A stretch of 64,000 bases of DNA from Microtetraspora sp. NBRC 16547 (lineage in GTDB: Bacteria; Actinomycetota; Actinomycetes; Streptosporangiales; Streptosporangiaceae): the NCBI RefSeq assembly GCF_030268965.1, contig NZ_BSSE01000026.1, forward strand, positions 38,582 to 102,581, read 5' to 3'. Shown here piece after piece: positions 34,840 to 43,506 of the stretch (positions within the stretch are counted from its first letter, which is position 1; each line of letters starts with the position of its first letter). A program made the translations under genes and the position numbers. The notes under the pieces are model-generated. The model was not told where the DNA came from, made no database searches, and worked only from the letters and a program-made list of their open reading frames with translations.

Positions 34840-37329
34840 TCAGAGGCGCGTCATGCCCGTGACGTGGAGCACGGCGTGGCCCTCCTCGTCGGAGGCGGCG
34901 AGGTCGACCTGCGCGGTGATGCCCCAGTCGAGGTGTCCGGCCGGGTCCTCGATGACCTGGCGGACCCGCCACAGCTCCTTCTCCTCCTCGATCTGGAGCA
35001 GCGCGGGGCCGCGAGCGGACGGACCGGTGCCGATCTCGTCGTGCTCGTCGTAGTACGCGTCGAGCGCCGCGCCCCAGTCCACCTCGGACGCCAGCTCGAC
35101 CAGCTCCTCTTCGCGGTCGAGGGCGGCGAGCTCGACCATGCGGAACATCGCGTTGCGCACCAGCACCCGGAACGCCCGCGCGTTGGCCGTGACCGGCCTG
35201 ATCCTGGACTCCAGCTCGGTCTCGGCCTCCAGGGCCTCCGACGGGTTGGCCAGCTTCTCCCACTCGTCGATCAGGCTGGAGTCCACCTGGCGGACCAGCT
35301 CTCCGAGCCATTCGATCAGGTCGATCAGGTCGTCGGTCTTGAGGTGCTCGGGCACGGTCTTCGACAGCGTGCGGTAGGCGTCGGCGAGGTACCGCAGGAC
35401 CGTGCCTTCCGACCGGGCCAGCTCGTAGAACTGGATGTAGTCGGTGAAGGTCATGGCCCGCTCGTACATGTCCCGCACGATCGTCTTGGGACTGACCGCG
35501 TGGTCGCCGACCCACGGGTGGCCGCGCCGGTAGGTCTCGTACGCGCCGAACAGCAGGTCGGCGAGCGGCATGGGGTAGGTGATCTCGGCGAGGCGCTCCA
35601 TGCGCTCCTCGTACTCGACGCCGTCGGCCTTCATCTGGGCGACCGCCTCGCCGCGCGCCTTGTTGAGCTGCGCGTGCAGGATCTGGCGCGGATCGTCCAG
35701 CGTCGACTCGATGATCGAGACGATGTCGAGCGCGTACGTCGGCGACTCGTGGCTCAGCAGCTCGAACGCGGCGAGCGCGAAGGTGGACAGCGCCTGGTTG
35801 AGCGCGAAATCCTCCTGGAGGTCCACGGTGAGGCGTGCCCTGCGCCCGTGCTCGTCGGGCTCCTTGAGCGTCTCCACGATGCCGCCGGCGAGCAACGACC
35901 GGTAGATCGCGATCGCGTGGCTGATGTGCCGCCGCTGCGCCTTGCGATCCTCGTGGTTGTCGGTGAGCAGCCGCTTCATCGCCTGGAAGCAGTCGCCCGG
36001 CCGGTTGATCACGGAGAGCAGCATCGCGTTGCTGACCTTGAACCGCGAGGTCAGCGGCTCGGGCTCGGCCGTCTGCAGCTTCTCGAAGGTCTCCTCGCTC
36101 CAGCCGACGAAGCCCTCCGGCGGCTTCTTGCGGGCGTAGCCGCGCCGCCGCTTCGGATCGTCGCCGATCTTGGCCAGCGCGCGCTCGTTCTCGATGACGT
36201 GGTCCGGCGCCTGGCACACCACGTACCCGACGGTGTCGAAGCCGGCCCGCCCGGCGCGCCCGGCGATCTGGTGGAACTCGCGGGCGCGCAGCCGCCGCAC
36301 CCGGTTGCCGTCGAACTTCGACAGGGCGGTGAAGAGCACCGTGCGGATCGGCACGTTCACCCCCACGCCGAGGGTGTCGGTGCCGCAGATGACCTTGAGC
36401 AGGCCCGCCTGGGCGAGCCGCTCCACCAGGCGGCGGTACTTCGGGAGCATCCCGGCGTGGTGCACGCCGATGCCGTGCCGTACGAGCCGGGAGAGAGCGC
36501 GTCCGAAGCGCGTGGTGAACCGGAAGTTGCCGATGAGAGAGGCGATGGCCTCCTTCTCGGCCTTCGTACACATGTTGATGCTCATCAGGGACTGGGCCCG
36601 CTCCATCGCGGCCGCCTGGGTGAAGTGCACGACGTAGACCGGGGCCTGCTGCGTGGACAGCAGCTCCTCCAGGGTCTCGTGCAGCGGCGTCACGCGGTAG
36701 GAGTAGAGCAGCGGCACCGGGCGCTCGGCGTTCTTCACCACGGCGGTGGGGCGGTCGGTCCGGCGGGTGAGGTCCTTCTCGAACCGCTCGACGTCTCCCA
36801 GCGTGGCCGACATCAGCACGAACCGCGCCTGCGGCAGCTCCAGCAGGGGCACCTGCCAGGCCCAGCCGCGGTCGGGTTCGGCGTAGAAGTGGAACTCGTC
36901 CATGATCACCGTGCCGACGTCGGCGTCCGCGCCGTCCCGGAGGGCGATCTGGGCGAGGATCTCCGCCGTGCAGCAGATGATCGGAGCGTCGGAGTTGACC
37001 GAGGCGTCACCGGTCATCATGCCGACGTTCTCGGTGCCGAAGATCGCGCACAGGTCGAAGAACTTCTCCGACACCAGCGCCTTGATGGGCGCGGTGTAGA
37101 AGCTCACCTCGTCCCTGGCCAGCGCGGCGAAGTGCGCGCCCGCCGCGACCAGGCTCTTACCCGAGCCCGTCGGCGTGGCCAAAATCACGTTGTTGCCGGA
37201 GACGACCTCGATCAGCGCCTCCTCCTGCGCCGGGTACAGCGTCAGCCCCCGTTCGGCGTTCCAGGCGCTGAACGCCTCGTAGATCGCGTCGGGGTCGCTG
37301 TCGGCGGGAAGGCGCCCGATGAGATTCAT
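34840..37329 (-). CDS. Ski2-like DEAD/DEAH-box RNA helicase with DUF3516 tail
   Basis: 829 residues from ATG 37329. Helicase motifs: LYPAQEEALIEVVSGNNVIL (Q-like), ATPTGSGKS (Walker A, near residue 51), YTAPIKALVSEKFF, MDEFHFY (DExH), LMSATLGDVERF, CGTDTLGVGVNVPIRTV and HQIAGRAGRAGFDT (motif VI). The C-terminal 300 residues match the DUF3516 region found in actinobacterial HelY-like proteins. Likely acts in RNA turnover or ribosome maturation. Complete and convergent with dusB. Confidence 0.93.
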   Translation of the reverse strand: MNLIGRLPADSDPDAIYEAFSAWNAERGLTLYPAQEEALIEVVSGNNVILATPTGSGKSLVAAGAHFAALARDEVSFYTAPIKALVSEKFFDLCAIFGTENVGMMTGDASVNSDAPIICCTAEILAQIALRDGADADVGTVIMDEFHFYAEPDRGWAWQVPLLELPQARFVLMSATLGDVERFEKDLTRRTDRPTAVVKNAERPVPLLYSYRVTPLHETLEELLSTQQAPVYVVHFTQAAAMERAQSLMSINMCTKAEKEAIASLIGNFRFTTRFGRALSRLVRHGIGVHHAGMLPKYRRLVERLAQAGLLKVICGTDTLGVGVNVPIRTVLFTALSKFDGNRVRRLRAREFHQIAGRAGRAGFDTVGYVVCQAPDHVIENERALAKIGDDPKRRRGYARKKPPEGFVGWSEETFEKLQTAEPEPLTSRFKVSNAMLLSVINRPGDCFQAMKRLLTDNHEDRKAQRRHISHAIAIYRSLLAGGIVETLKEPDEHGRRARLTVDLQEDFALNQALSTFALAAFELLSHESPTYALDIVSIIESTLDDPRQILHAQLNKARGEAVAQMKADGVEYEERMERLAEITYPMPLADLLFGAYETYRRGHPWVGDHAVSPKTIVRDMYERAMTFTDYIQFYELARSEGTVLRYLADAYRTLSKTVPEHLKTDDLIDLIEWLGELVRQVDSSLIDEWEKLANPSEALEAETELESRIRPVTANARAFRVLVRNAMFRMVELAALDREEELVELASEVDWGAALDAYYDEHDEIGTGPSARGPALLQIEEEKELWRVRQVIEDPAGHLDWGITAQVDLAASDEEGHAVLHVTGMTRL

Positions 37330-37416
37330 GCTCTTTATCCTGCCGAAGCTTCGGGGCTGCTTCGACCGCCCGGCGGGCCGTTCCCACCTCGGCGGGGATG
37401 TCCCGGATCGGGAGGC

Positions 37417-38244
37417 TCATATCTCCGAGAGCAGCCGGAGCTCCCGGAGTGCCTCGTGCGAGCGGGAGCCGGGGACCGGGGCGTAGACGACGAGTCGCTG
37501 GTCGCGGTCGGGGATGTCCAGCACCTGACAGTCCACCTCGATCTGTCCGATGACCGGGTGGAAGAGCCGTTTCCGCTGGTCCCTGCGGATCTCCACGTCG
37601 TGCGCGGTCCACAGCGCCGCGAACTCGGGGCTGCACGCCGTCATCTCGGCCACGAGGTCGCGGATGCACTGGTTGTCCGGATAGCGGCCCGCCGCCGCCC
37701 GCAGGTCGAGCACCGAGGCCCGCGCGAAGCGGCCGCGCTCCTCGTCGGACAGGTGCTCCCGCAGATCGGACGAGCTGAACATCCACCTGATCATGTTGCG
37801 GTCGCGGGGCGCCAGCGAGTCCAGGTTCCCCATGAGGGCACCGGCCAGCGGGTTCCAGGCGAGGATCTCGTACTTCGCGTCCAGCACGTACGCGGGGACG
37901 TCCTGCAGGGCGGCGAGCATGTTCAGGATGCCGGCCGGGACGTCCCTCCGCGGGCCGGAGACCGGGGCGGGCGTCTCGCCGGCGAGATGGAACAGGTGGT
38001 TCCGCTCGTCCGTGGTCAGCATCAGCGCCCGGGCCAGGGCGTTCAGGATCTGCCGCGACGGGCGGGGACCACGCCCCTGCTCCAACCGGATGTAGTAGTC
38101 CACCGACATTCCGGCGAGCTGCGCGACCTCCTCGCGCCGCAGACCCGGAGTGCGGCGGCGTTCCCCTGCGGGTAGCCCGACCTCGCCCGGCTGGAGCCGG
38201 GCCCGGCGGGTGCGCAGGAAGTCGGCCAACTCGTCCCTGTTCAC
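37417..38244 (-). CDS. XRE-family regulator with MmyB-like ligand domain
   Basis: 275 residues from the ATG at 38244. Residues 1-85 form the helix-turn-helix: LADFLRTRRARLQPGEVGLP, RRTPGLRREEVAQLAGMSVD and YYIRLEQGRGPRPS. The rest is the MmyB-type PAS-like domain, with ILNMLAALQDVPAYVLDAKY, EILAWNPLAGALMG, RNMIRWMFS and a final VYAPVPGSRSHEALRELRLL. Such regulators, common in actinomycetes, often control an adjacent divergent oxidoreductase, and here an SDR gene starts 144 bp away on the other strand. Confidence 0.92.
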   Translation of the reverse strand: MNRDELADFLRTRRARLQPGEVGLPAGERRRTPGLRREEVAQLAGMSVDYYIRLEQGRGPRPSRQILNALARALMLTTDERNHLFHLAGETPAPVSGPRRDVPAGILNMLAALQDVPAYVLDAKYEILAWNPLAGALMGNLDSLAPRDRNMIRWMFSSSDLREHLSDEERGRFARASVLDLRAAAGRYPDNQCIRDLVAEMTACSPEFAALWTAHDVEIRRDQRKRLFHPVIGQIEVDCQVLDIPDRDQRLVVYAPVPGSRSHEALRELRLLSEI

Positions 38245-38388
38245 GGCGTACTCCCGGGAGGTCGCTCCTTACACGTATTTCTAGGATGGAGGAGAAGCGG
38301 GGATTCCAGGCCCCCGCGGGGTGGGATCGCCGATCCCAGGTTGCGCGAGTCCTTCCGCGCCGCGTATGGCCGTCGCGAAGGTGGGGAC

Positions 38389-39090
38389 ATGACTACAGCT
38401 CTGATCACCGGTGCGAACAAGGGAATCGGCTACGAGATCGCCCGGCTTCTCGGACAGGAGGGCGTCACGGTCCTCGTCGGGGCCAGGGACACGGCCAGGG
38501 GCGAGGCGGCCGCCGAGCGGCTCGGCGCGCGGTTCGTCCAGATCGACGTCACCTCGCCGGAGTCGGTGGTCGCCGCCGCCAAGCAGATCGGGGATGAGTA
38601 CGGCGCCCTGGACATCCTGGTCAACAACGCCGGCGTCGCCCTGGGGGCGGAACCGCCCAGCGGGACGACGGTCGAGGTCACGCGAGCCGTCTACGAGACC
38701 AACGTCTTCGGCGTCATCGAGGTGACCAACGCCATGCTCCCGCTGCTGCGCCGGGCGCCCGCCGCGCGGATCGTCAACGTGTCCAGCGAGGTCGGCTCAC
38801 TGACCGCGGCCGGAGACCCGGACAACTCGTTTTACGCCCTCAACATGATGGCCTACCAGTCGTCGAAGGCCGCGTTGAACATGATCACCGTGTGTTACGC
38901 GAAGGAGTTCAGGGAGACGCCCATCAAGATCAACGCATGTGATCCGGGATACTGCGCCACCGACATGAACGACCACCAGGGCCCGCGCAGCGCGGAGGAG
39001 GGCGCCCGGACAGCCGTACGGCTGTCACTGCTGGGCGCGGACGGTCCGACCGGCGCGTTCGTGGGGGGCGAGGGTTCTCTCCCTTGGTAG
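38389..39090 (+). CDS. Short-chain dehydrogenase/reductase
   Basis: 233 residues from ATG 38389 with GAAGGTGGGG upstream. Rossmann start ALITGANKGIGYEIARLLGQ (TGxxxGIG), NNAG at LDILVNNAGVALG, catalytic Ser in RIVNVSSEVGS, and Tyr/Lys in MAYQSSKAALN. NADP preference is suggested by ARD after the second strand. The substrate is unknown; similar proteins reduce carbonyls. Divergent from the MmyB-type regulator, which likely controls it. Ends with EGSLPW, the usual SDR C-terminus of this group. Confidence 0.92.
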   Translation: MTTALITGANKGIGYEIARLLGQEGVTVLVGARDTARGEAAAERLGARFVQIDVTSPESVVAAAKQIGDEYGALDILVNNAGVALGAEPPSGTTVEVTRAVYETNVFGVIEVTNAMLPLLRRAPAARIVNVSSEVGSLTAAGDPDNSFYALNMMAYQSSKAALNMITVCYAKEFRETPIKINACDPGYCATDMNDHQGPRSAEEGARTAVRLSLLGADGPTGAFVGGEGSLPW

Positions 39091-39192
39091 AAGGAACCTA
39101 ACCTGCACGCCTTTCGGCACGCGGGCACCCATCGCCGTTCGGTTACTGTCGGCGACTGTTCCATCACAGGCCACCTGAAAGGAATTGGTACG

Positions 39193-39675
39193 TTGACCGT
39201 GACCATTGAGGGCTTGGACAGGCGGGTGACCGTGCTCGAAGGGCAGGTGAAGACCGTGAGCCACTTCGCCGGGCTGGCGCAGCGGCGTTACGAGGCCACC
39301 GCGGAATGCGTCAGCGTCGTACAGATCGAGATCAAGGAACTGCGCACCGAGATGAACGAGCGGTTCGACGCGCTCGGCCGGCGCGTCGGCAAGCTCGAAC
39401 AGCGCATGGATCGGCTCGAAGGACGCATGGATCGACTCGACGAGCGCATGGATCGACTCGAACAGCGCATGGTCCGGCTCGAGGAGCGCATGGACCGCTT
39501 CGACGAGCGGCTCACGAACGTCGAGAACCGGCTGACGAACGTCGAGAACCGGCTGATGAACGTCGAGGACCGGCTGGCCAAGGTCGAGCAGCGTCTCGAC
39601 GGGGTCGAGGTGATCCTGAGGTCGCACGGCGAGATGCTCCAGGAGATCCTCCGCAGGCTCCCGTCAGCCGCCTGA
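39193..39675 (+). CDS. Long coiled-coil protein
   Basis: 160 residues from TTG 39193 (GTG 39199 is possible), AAAGGAA at 39178-39184. From residue 45 to 150 the sequence is almost pure heptad repeat: KLEQRMDRLEGRMDRLDERM, VRLEERMDRFDERL, then TNVENRLTNVENRLMNVEDR. Leu and Met/Val occupy the core positions, so a parallel dimer or trimer rod of about 15 nm is expected. No membrane helix, signal or other domain. The repeat is also visible at DNA level in 21-bp units. Function unknown. Confidence 0.75.
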   Translation: MTVTIEGLDRRVTVLEGQVKTVSHFAGLAQRRYEATAECVSVVQIEIKELRTEMNERFDALGRRVGKLEQRMDRLEGRMDRLDERMDRLEQRMVRLEERMDRFDERLTNVENRLTNVENRLMNVEDRLAKVEQRLDGVEVILRSHGEMLQEILRRLPSAA

Positions 39676-39777
39676 CCAGGCCGCTCGGCGGTACTGCTCG
39701 ACCGTTATCGCCCGACCCTGCTCGGTCGGGTCGCATGACCGTGCCGCGCCCCGGGCCCCGTCACGGGACCCGGGGCC

Positions 39778-40449
39778 TCACAGGCCGAGGTCCTCGATCT
39801 CCTTGAGCAGGGCCGATCGGGAGTCTCCCGCGGACCCGGGCGCGGCGTCGCCCCGGCCGGGGGAGACGGCGGGCCGGCGGTCCCGGAAGAGATAGCCGCC
39901 GGCGATGCCGCCCACGAACCCGAACAGGTGCGCCTGCCAGCCGATCCCCTCGGCCGGCAGGAGCCCGGTGAACTGGTAGGCGAAGCAGAGTCCCATGACC
40001 ACGCCGATCACGATGTCGATCAGGTGCCGGTCGAACGCCCCGCGTACCAGGACGTATCCGAAGTAGCCGAACACCAGCCCGCTCGCCCCGGCGCCGACGG
40101 TGGAGGGAGCGGCGGTGAACCACGCGCCGAGCCCGCTCGCGACCGCGATCAGGGCGGTCACCCCGAGGAACTTCTTCACTCCGCGGTACGCCGCGAGGAA
40201 CCCGAAGATGAACAGGGGGCCGGAGTTGCTCTCGATGTGGCCCCAGCTCCAGTGCAGGAACGGGGCGGTGATGATGCCGGGCAGTCCGTCCAGCTGCCAG
40301 GACCTGACCCCGTAGCTGTAACTGAGGCTGTAGCCGGCGGCCCAGTTCACGACCTGGATGACCCAGATGAGGCCGAGAAAGCCGACCATGACCCAGAACG
40401 CCTTCCGGGCCTCGGCGATCATGATTTCCGCGGTGCGGCCGTCGCTCAA
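39778..40449 (-). CDS. Rhomboid-family intramembrane serine protease
   Basis: 223 residues. I chose TTG 40449 because GGGGAGG (40454-40460) lies four bases upstream; an in-frame ATG at 40518 has no ribosome site. Six hydrophobic segments. The rhomboid core is complete: HWSWGHIESNSGPLFIFG (conserved His/Asn loop), VGAGASGLVFGYFG (catalytic Ser in GASG) and WQAHLFGFVGGIAGG (catalytic His). The final 40 residues are a cytosolic tail with SRSALLKEIEDLGL. Substrates unknown. Confidence 0.88.
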   Translation of the reverse strand: MSDGRTAEIMIAEARKAFWVMVGFLGLIWVIQVVNWAAGYSLSYSYGVRSWQLDGLPGIITAPFLHWSWGHIESNSGPLFIFGFLAAYRGVKKFLGVTALIAVASGLGAWFTAAPSTVGAGASGLVFGYFGYVLVRGAFDRHLIDIVIGVVMGLCFAYQFTGLLPAEGIGWQAHLFGFVGGIAGGYLFRDRRPAVSPGRGDAAPGSAGDSRSALLKEIEDLGL

Positions 40450-40654
40450 CGAACCTCCCCGTCCGCCGGATGCTGCAGCCGAAAGATATCCCCGAGCGCG
40501 GCCGATCGCCACCGGCACCGCTGCCGACGCCGCCGCCGTCCGGCCAAGGTTTCGGGCGTTGCTGTCGTCGTCCGAGCGGTCGTGCCGTCATCCGGGGCGG
40601 CCCGTGGTGAGGCCGGCGGCGGGCCGGGAGTCCGGCCCGCCGCCCGGCCATCGG

Positions 40655-41056
40655 TCAGGCGCGTTCGATCACGACCACCGGGATCTCCCGTTCGGTCTTC
40701 TGCTGGTACTCGTCGTAGGCGGGCCAGGTGGCGGTCATGGCCCGCCACATGTCCGGCTTCTCCTCGGGCGTCGCCGTACGCGCGACGGCGGCGAACCTGT
40801 CTCCCTTGACCTGGAACTCCACTTCGGGGTCGGCCTGCAGGTTCCGGTACCAGAGCGGAGGCTCGTCGGCCCCGCCCTTGGACGCCACCACCAGGTAGGC
40901 GTCGCCGTACTTCTGGTAGATGAGCGGAGTGCTGCGCTTCAGCCCCGACTTGCGGCCGGTCGTCGTGAGGATCGCGACCGTCGTGCCCTGCCAGTCGTGG
41001 CCTTCCGCACCGCCCGTCTCGACGTAACGCTTGACGTGTTCCGCGCCGAAAAGCAT
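40655..41056 (-). CDS. Deazaflavin (F420)-dependent nitroreductase-family protein
   Basis: 133 residues. The DDN-like split-barrel is seen in VAILTTTGRKSGLKRSTPL, IYQKYGDAYLVVASKGGADE, PPLWYRNLQADPEVEFQVKG and the end WPAYDEYQQKTEREIPVVVI. Members bind F420H2, or in some cases heme or fatty acid, and reduce small aromatics. It sits six bases downstream of the tetR gene on the same strand and so is probably co-regulated with it and the MFS pump. Confidence 0.9.
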   Translation of the reverse strand: MLFGAEHVKRYVETGGAEGHDWQGTTVAILTTTGRKSGLKRSTPLIYQKYGDAYLVVASKGGADEPPLWYRNLQADPEVEFQVKGDRFAAVARTATPEEKPDMWRAMTATWPAYDEYQQKTEREIPVVVIERA

Positions 41057-41062
41057 GGTGAG

Positions 41063-41644
41063 TCACCTTCCCTCTCGTGCGGTGCAACCTTCCGCCGAGT
41101 CGATCAATTCCAGGGCGACCTCCAGCGCGGCCTCCGTCCGCTCCTCGTCGGTCGCCTTCTCGTCGCGCAGCACGAACCAGACCGCGTGCATCGAGAAGAT
41201 CGCCATGGCCCGGCGCAGCTTGACGTCGATCGGGTCGTCCGATCCGCAGAGCACGCCGAGGAGGGCGGTCATCCGCTCGCGCATCATCCCGACCTTGCCG
41301 TGCCCCTGCAACGCGGTCTGGTTGCGTTCGAGGAAGCGCATGACCTGGTGGTCGCGGCCGTGGGTCATGTCGTGGGAGTAGCGGCGGATGAGCTCCCGGC
41401 GCGTCTCGGCGGTGTGCGGCTGCTCCTTGGCCCAGGCGACCAGCGCGTCCAGCGACTTCACCCGGTCCTCGGTGAGGCTCGCGACGATGTCGTCTTTGGT
41501 TTTGAAGTGGTAGTAAAGGGCGGCTTTGGTGACGTTGAGCGCTTCGGCGATCTCCCGCAGGGATGTCGCCTCGTACCCGTTCTCGGTGAAGAGCTGAAGC
41601 GCGACCTCCTGGATCCGACTCCGCGTGTCGGTCTGTGCACCCAT
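41063..41644 (-). CDS. TetR-family transcriptional repressor
   Basis: 193 residues. The helix-turn-helix is TRSRIQEVALQLFTENGYEA then TSLREIAEALNVTKAALYYH, followed by FKTKDDIVASL. The ligand-binding part is typical helical. Divergent from an MFS exporter with two matching palindromes in the 110-bp gap, so it should repress both the pump and its own operon with the F420-type reductase; an aromatic drug or dye ligand is plausible. Confidence 0.94.
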   Translation of the reverse strand: MGAQTDTRSRIQEVALQLFTENGYEATSLREIAEALNVTKAALYYHFKTKDDIVASLTEDRVKSLDALVAWAKEQPHTAETRRELIRRYSHDMTHGRDHQVMRFLERNQTALQGHGKVGMMRERMTALLGVLCGSDDPIDVKLRRAMAIFSMHAVWFVLRDEKATDEERTEAALEVALELIDSAEGCTAREGR

Positions 41645-41669
41645 TGCCTTGCTTTACCCCTTTATTCAA

Positions 41670-41728
41670 CTTGACGGCCGGCAAGCAAGGAGCTTAGCTT
41701 ATCCCCCTGCCGCTTGCCGGTCGGCAAG
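41670..41728. promoter_or_regulatory. Two TetR operator palindromes and MFS promoter
   Basis: The perfect palindrome CTTGCCG-GT-CGGCAAG (41713-41728) and a one-mismatch copy CTTGACG-GC-CGGCAAG (41670-41685) lie 43 bp apart. TTGACG at 41671 and TAGCTT at 41695 (18-bp spacer) fit the pump promoter, whose -35 is inside the first palindrome. Binding would block RNA polymerase. Confidence 0.75.
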
Positions 41729-41754
41729 TAAGTTGCATCTCGAGGGGGACATCA

Positions 41755-43386
41755 ATGACAGAAACCGCCGCACCGCCAGGGCGCTCGAAAGAAGTCATGG
41801 TGGTGCTGCCGGGGCTCATGCTCGCGATCATGCTGGCGATGCTCGACAACATGATCGTCGGTACGGCCATGCCGCGCATCGTCGGTGAGCTGAACGGCCT
41901 GGAGTACTTCACCTGGGTGACCACGGCGTACGTCCTCGGGACGACGGTCTCGACGCCCATCTGGGGAAAGCTGGGTGACCTCTACGGTCGCAAGACCATC
42001 TTCCTCGCGTCGATCGTCATCTTCCTGGTGGGATCCGCGCTGTGCGGTATGGCGGGCTCGTCGCTCTTCGGCGGCACGGCCGACGGCATGATCGAGCTCA
42101 TCGCCTTCCGTGCCGTCCAGGGCCTCGGCGCCGGCGGTCTCATGGTGAACGCGATGGCGATCATCGGTGACCTCGTGCCGCCCCGCGAGCGCGGGCAGTA
42201 CCAGGGCATCATGGCCGCGATCATGTCGCTGGCCATGATCGCGGGTCCGCTGGTCGGCGGTTTCATCACCGATCACCTGAACTGGCGCTGGGCCTTCTAC
42301 GTGAACCTGCCCCTCGGCGGCATCGCGCTGATCTGGCTGATCCTCAAGCTGCACCTGCCGAAGCACCGCACCGAGCACCGCATCGACTGGCTGGGCGCGG
42401 GCGTCCTCACTATCGGCATCACCGCGATCGTGCTGGTCACCTCGTGGGGCGGGCAGGCGCACGGCTATCCATGGGGTTCCTGGCAGATCCTCGGCCTCGC
42501 CGCCGTGGCCGTGGTCTCACTGGTGCTCTTCCTGCCGATCGAGAAGCGCGCGGTGGAGCCGATCATGCCGCTGCACGTGTTCGCCAACCGCAACTTCAGC
42601 CTGATCTCGGCGCTCGGGTTCCTGCTCGGGTTCGCGATGTTCGGCGCGATCAGCTTCCTGCCGCTGTTCCAGCAGACCGTGCAGGGCGCCACCGCCACCA
42701 ACTCGGGCCTGCTCCTGCTGCCGATGATGGCCGCGTCGATGGTCGTGTCGCTGTTCGTCGGCCGCGCCATCACCAAGACCGGCAAGTACAAGATCTATCC
42801 GGTCGTCGGCGGTGTGGTCATGGCCATCGGCACCTTGCTGCTCTCCCTGCAGGACGCGAAGACCAGCACGCTGACGACCGGCGTGTACATCGCGGTCCTC
42901 GGCCTCGGCATGGGCTTCCTGATGCAGACCACCATGCTCATCGCGCAGAACAGCGTCGAGCAGAAGGACCTCGGCGTCGCGAGCAGCGCCTCCACGTTCT
43001 TCCGCTCGATCGGCGGCTCGTTCGGCATCTCGCTGTTCGGCGCCGTCTTCAACAACCAGTTGACCAACCAGCTCACCGCCAAGCTCGGCCCCGAGATGGC
43101 CGACAAGGTGGCGTCCAGCGGCGGCCGGATGAACCCCGCCCAGCTCGCCCAGCTTCCCCCGCAGATGAAGGACGGCATCCTGGGCGCGCTCGCCGACTCC
43201 ATCAGCGGGGTCTTCGGATGGTCCGTCCTGTTCGCCGTGCTCGTCCCGGTCTTCGCGATCTTCGTGAAGGAGGTCCCCCTCCGCAGCGGCCCCACCGCTC
43301 CCGGAGGGCCTGGCAAGCCAGGAGGGTCCGGGGAGCCGGGGGAGCCGGGGGAGAAGGCCGCACCGCCGGTGCCCGCCTTCGAGTGA
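41755..43386 (+). CDS. DHA2-type MFS drug exporter (14 TM)
   Basis: 543 residues. The EmrB/QacA subfamily features are present: MLDNMIVGTAMPRIVGELNG in helix 1 (motif D1), LGDLYGRKTIFLASIVIFL (motif A), GLGAGGLMVNAMAIIGDLVP, and motif C in helix 5 (MIAGPLVGGFITDHLNWRWA). About 14 hydrophobic segments follow, ending with a Gly/Pro/Glu-rich tail of 40 residues. It exports amphipathic drugs by proton antiport. Divergently transcribed from tetR. Confidence 0.94.
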   Translation: MTETAAPPGRSKEVMVVLPGLMLAIMLAMLDNMIVGTAMPRIVGELNGLEYFTWVTTAYVLGTTVSTPIWGKLGDLYGRKTIFLASIVIFLVGSALCGMAGSSLFGGTADGMIELIAFRAVQGLGAGGLMVNAMAIIGDLVPPRERGQYQGIMAAIMSLAMIAGPLVGGFITDHLNWRWAFYVNLPLGGIALIWLILKLHLPKHRTEHRIDWLGAGVLTIGITAIVLVTSWGGQAHGYPWGSWQILGLAAVAVVSLVLFLPIEKRAVEPIMPLHVFANRNFSLISALGFLLGFAMFGAISFLPLFQQTVQGATATNSGLLLLPMMAASMVVSLFVGRAITKTGKYKIYPVVGGVVMAIGTLLLSLQDAKTSTLTTGVYIAVLGLGMGFLMQTTMLIAQNSVEQKDLGVASSASTFFRSIGGSFGISLFGAVFNNQLTNQLTAKLGPEMADKVASSGGRMNPAQLAQLPPQMKDGILGALADSISGVFGWSVLFAVLVPVFAIFVKEVPLRSGPTAPGGPGKPGGSGEPGEPGEKAAPPVPAFE

Positions 43387-43444
43387 CCGACATGCCGGGG
43401 CAAGCGAAATAGCCCAAGCGACTCGACGTCCCGGCTGACCTCCC

Positions 43445-43482
43445 GTACGGCTCGCGCCCCCGCGCAGGGGTGCGAGCCGTAC
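43445..43482. terminator. Bidirectional hairpin between MFS gene and gndA
   Basis: 16-bp stem with one G-U (43445-43460 with 43467-43482) and a six-base loop between convergent genes. It shares GTACGGCTC...GAGCCGTAC arms with the hairpin after glmS. Confidence 0.75.
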
Positions 43483-43506
43483 CGCGTTCCGCGAGCGGCG
43501 TCCGGC

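Noticed and set aside
34864..38175. 1103-codon open frame on the plus strand
   Set aside because: It is antisense to the helicase and XRE genes; the protein is rich in Arg/Gly/His with no domains, a shadow of high G+C codon use.
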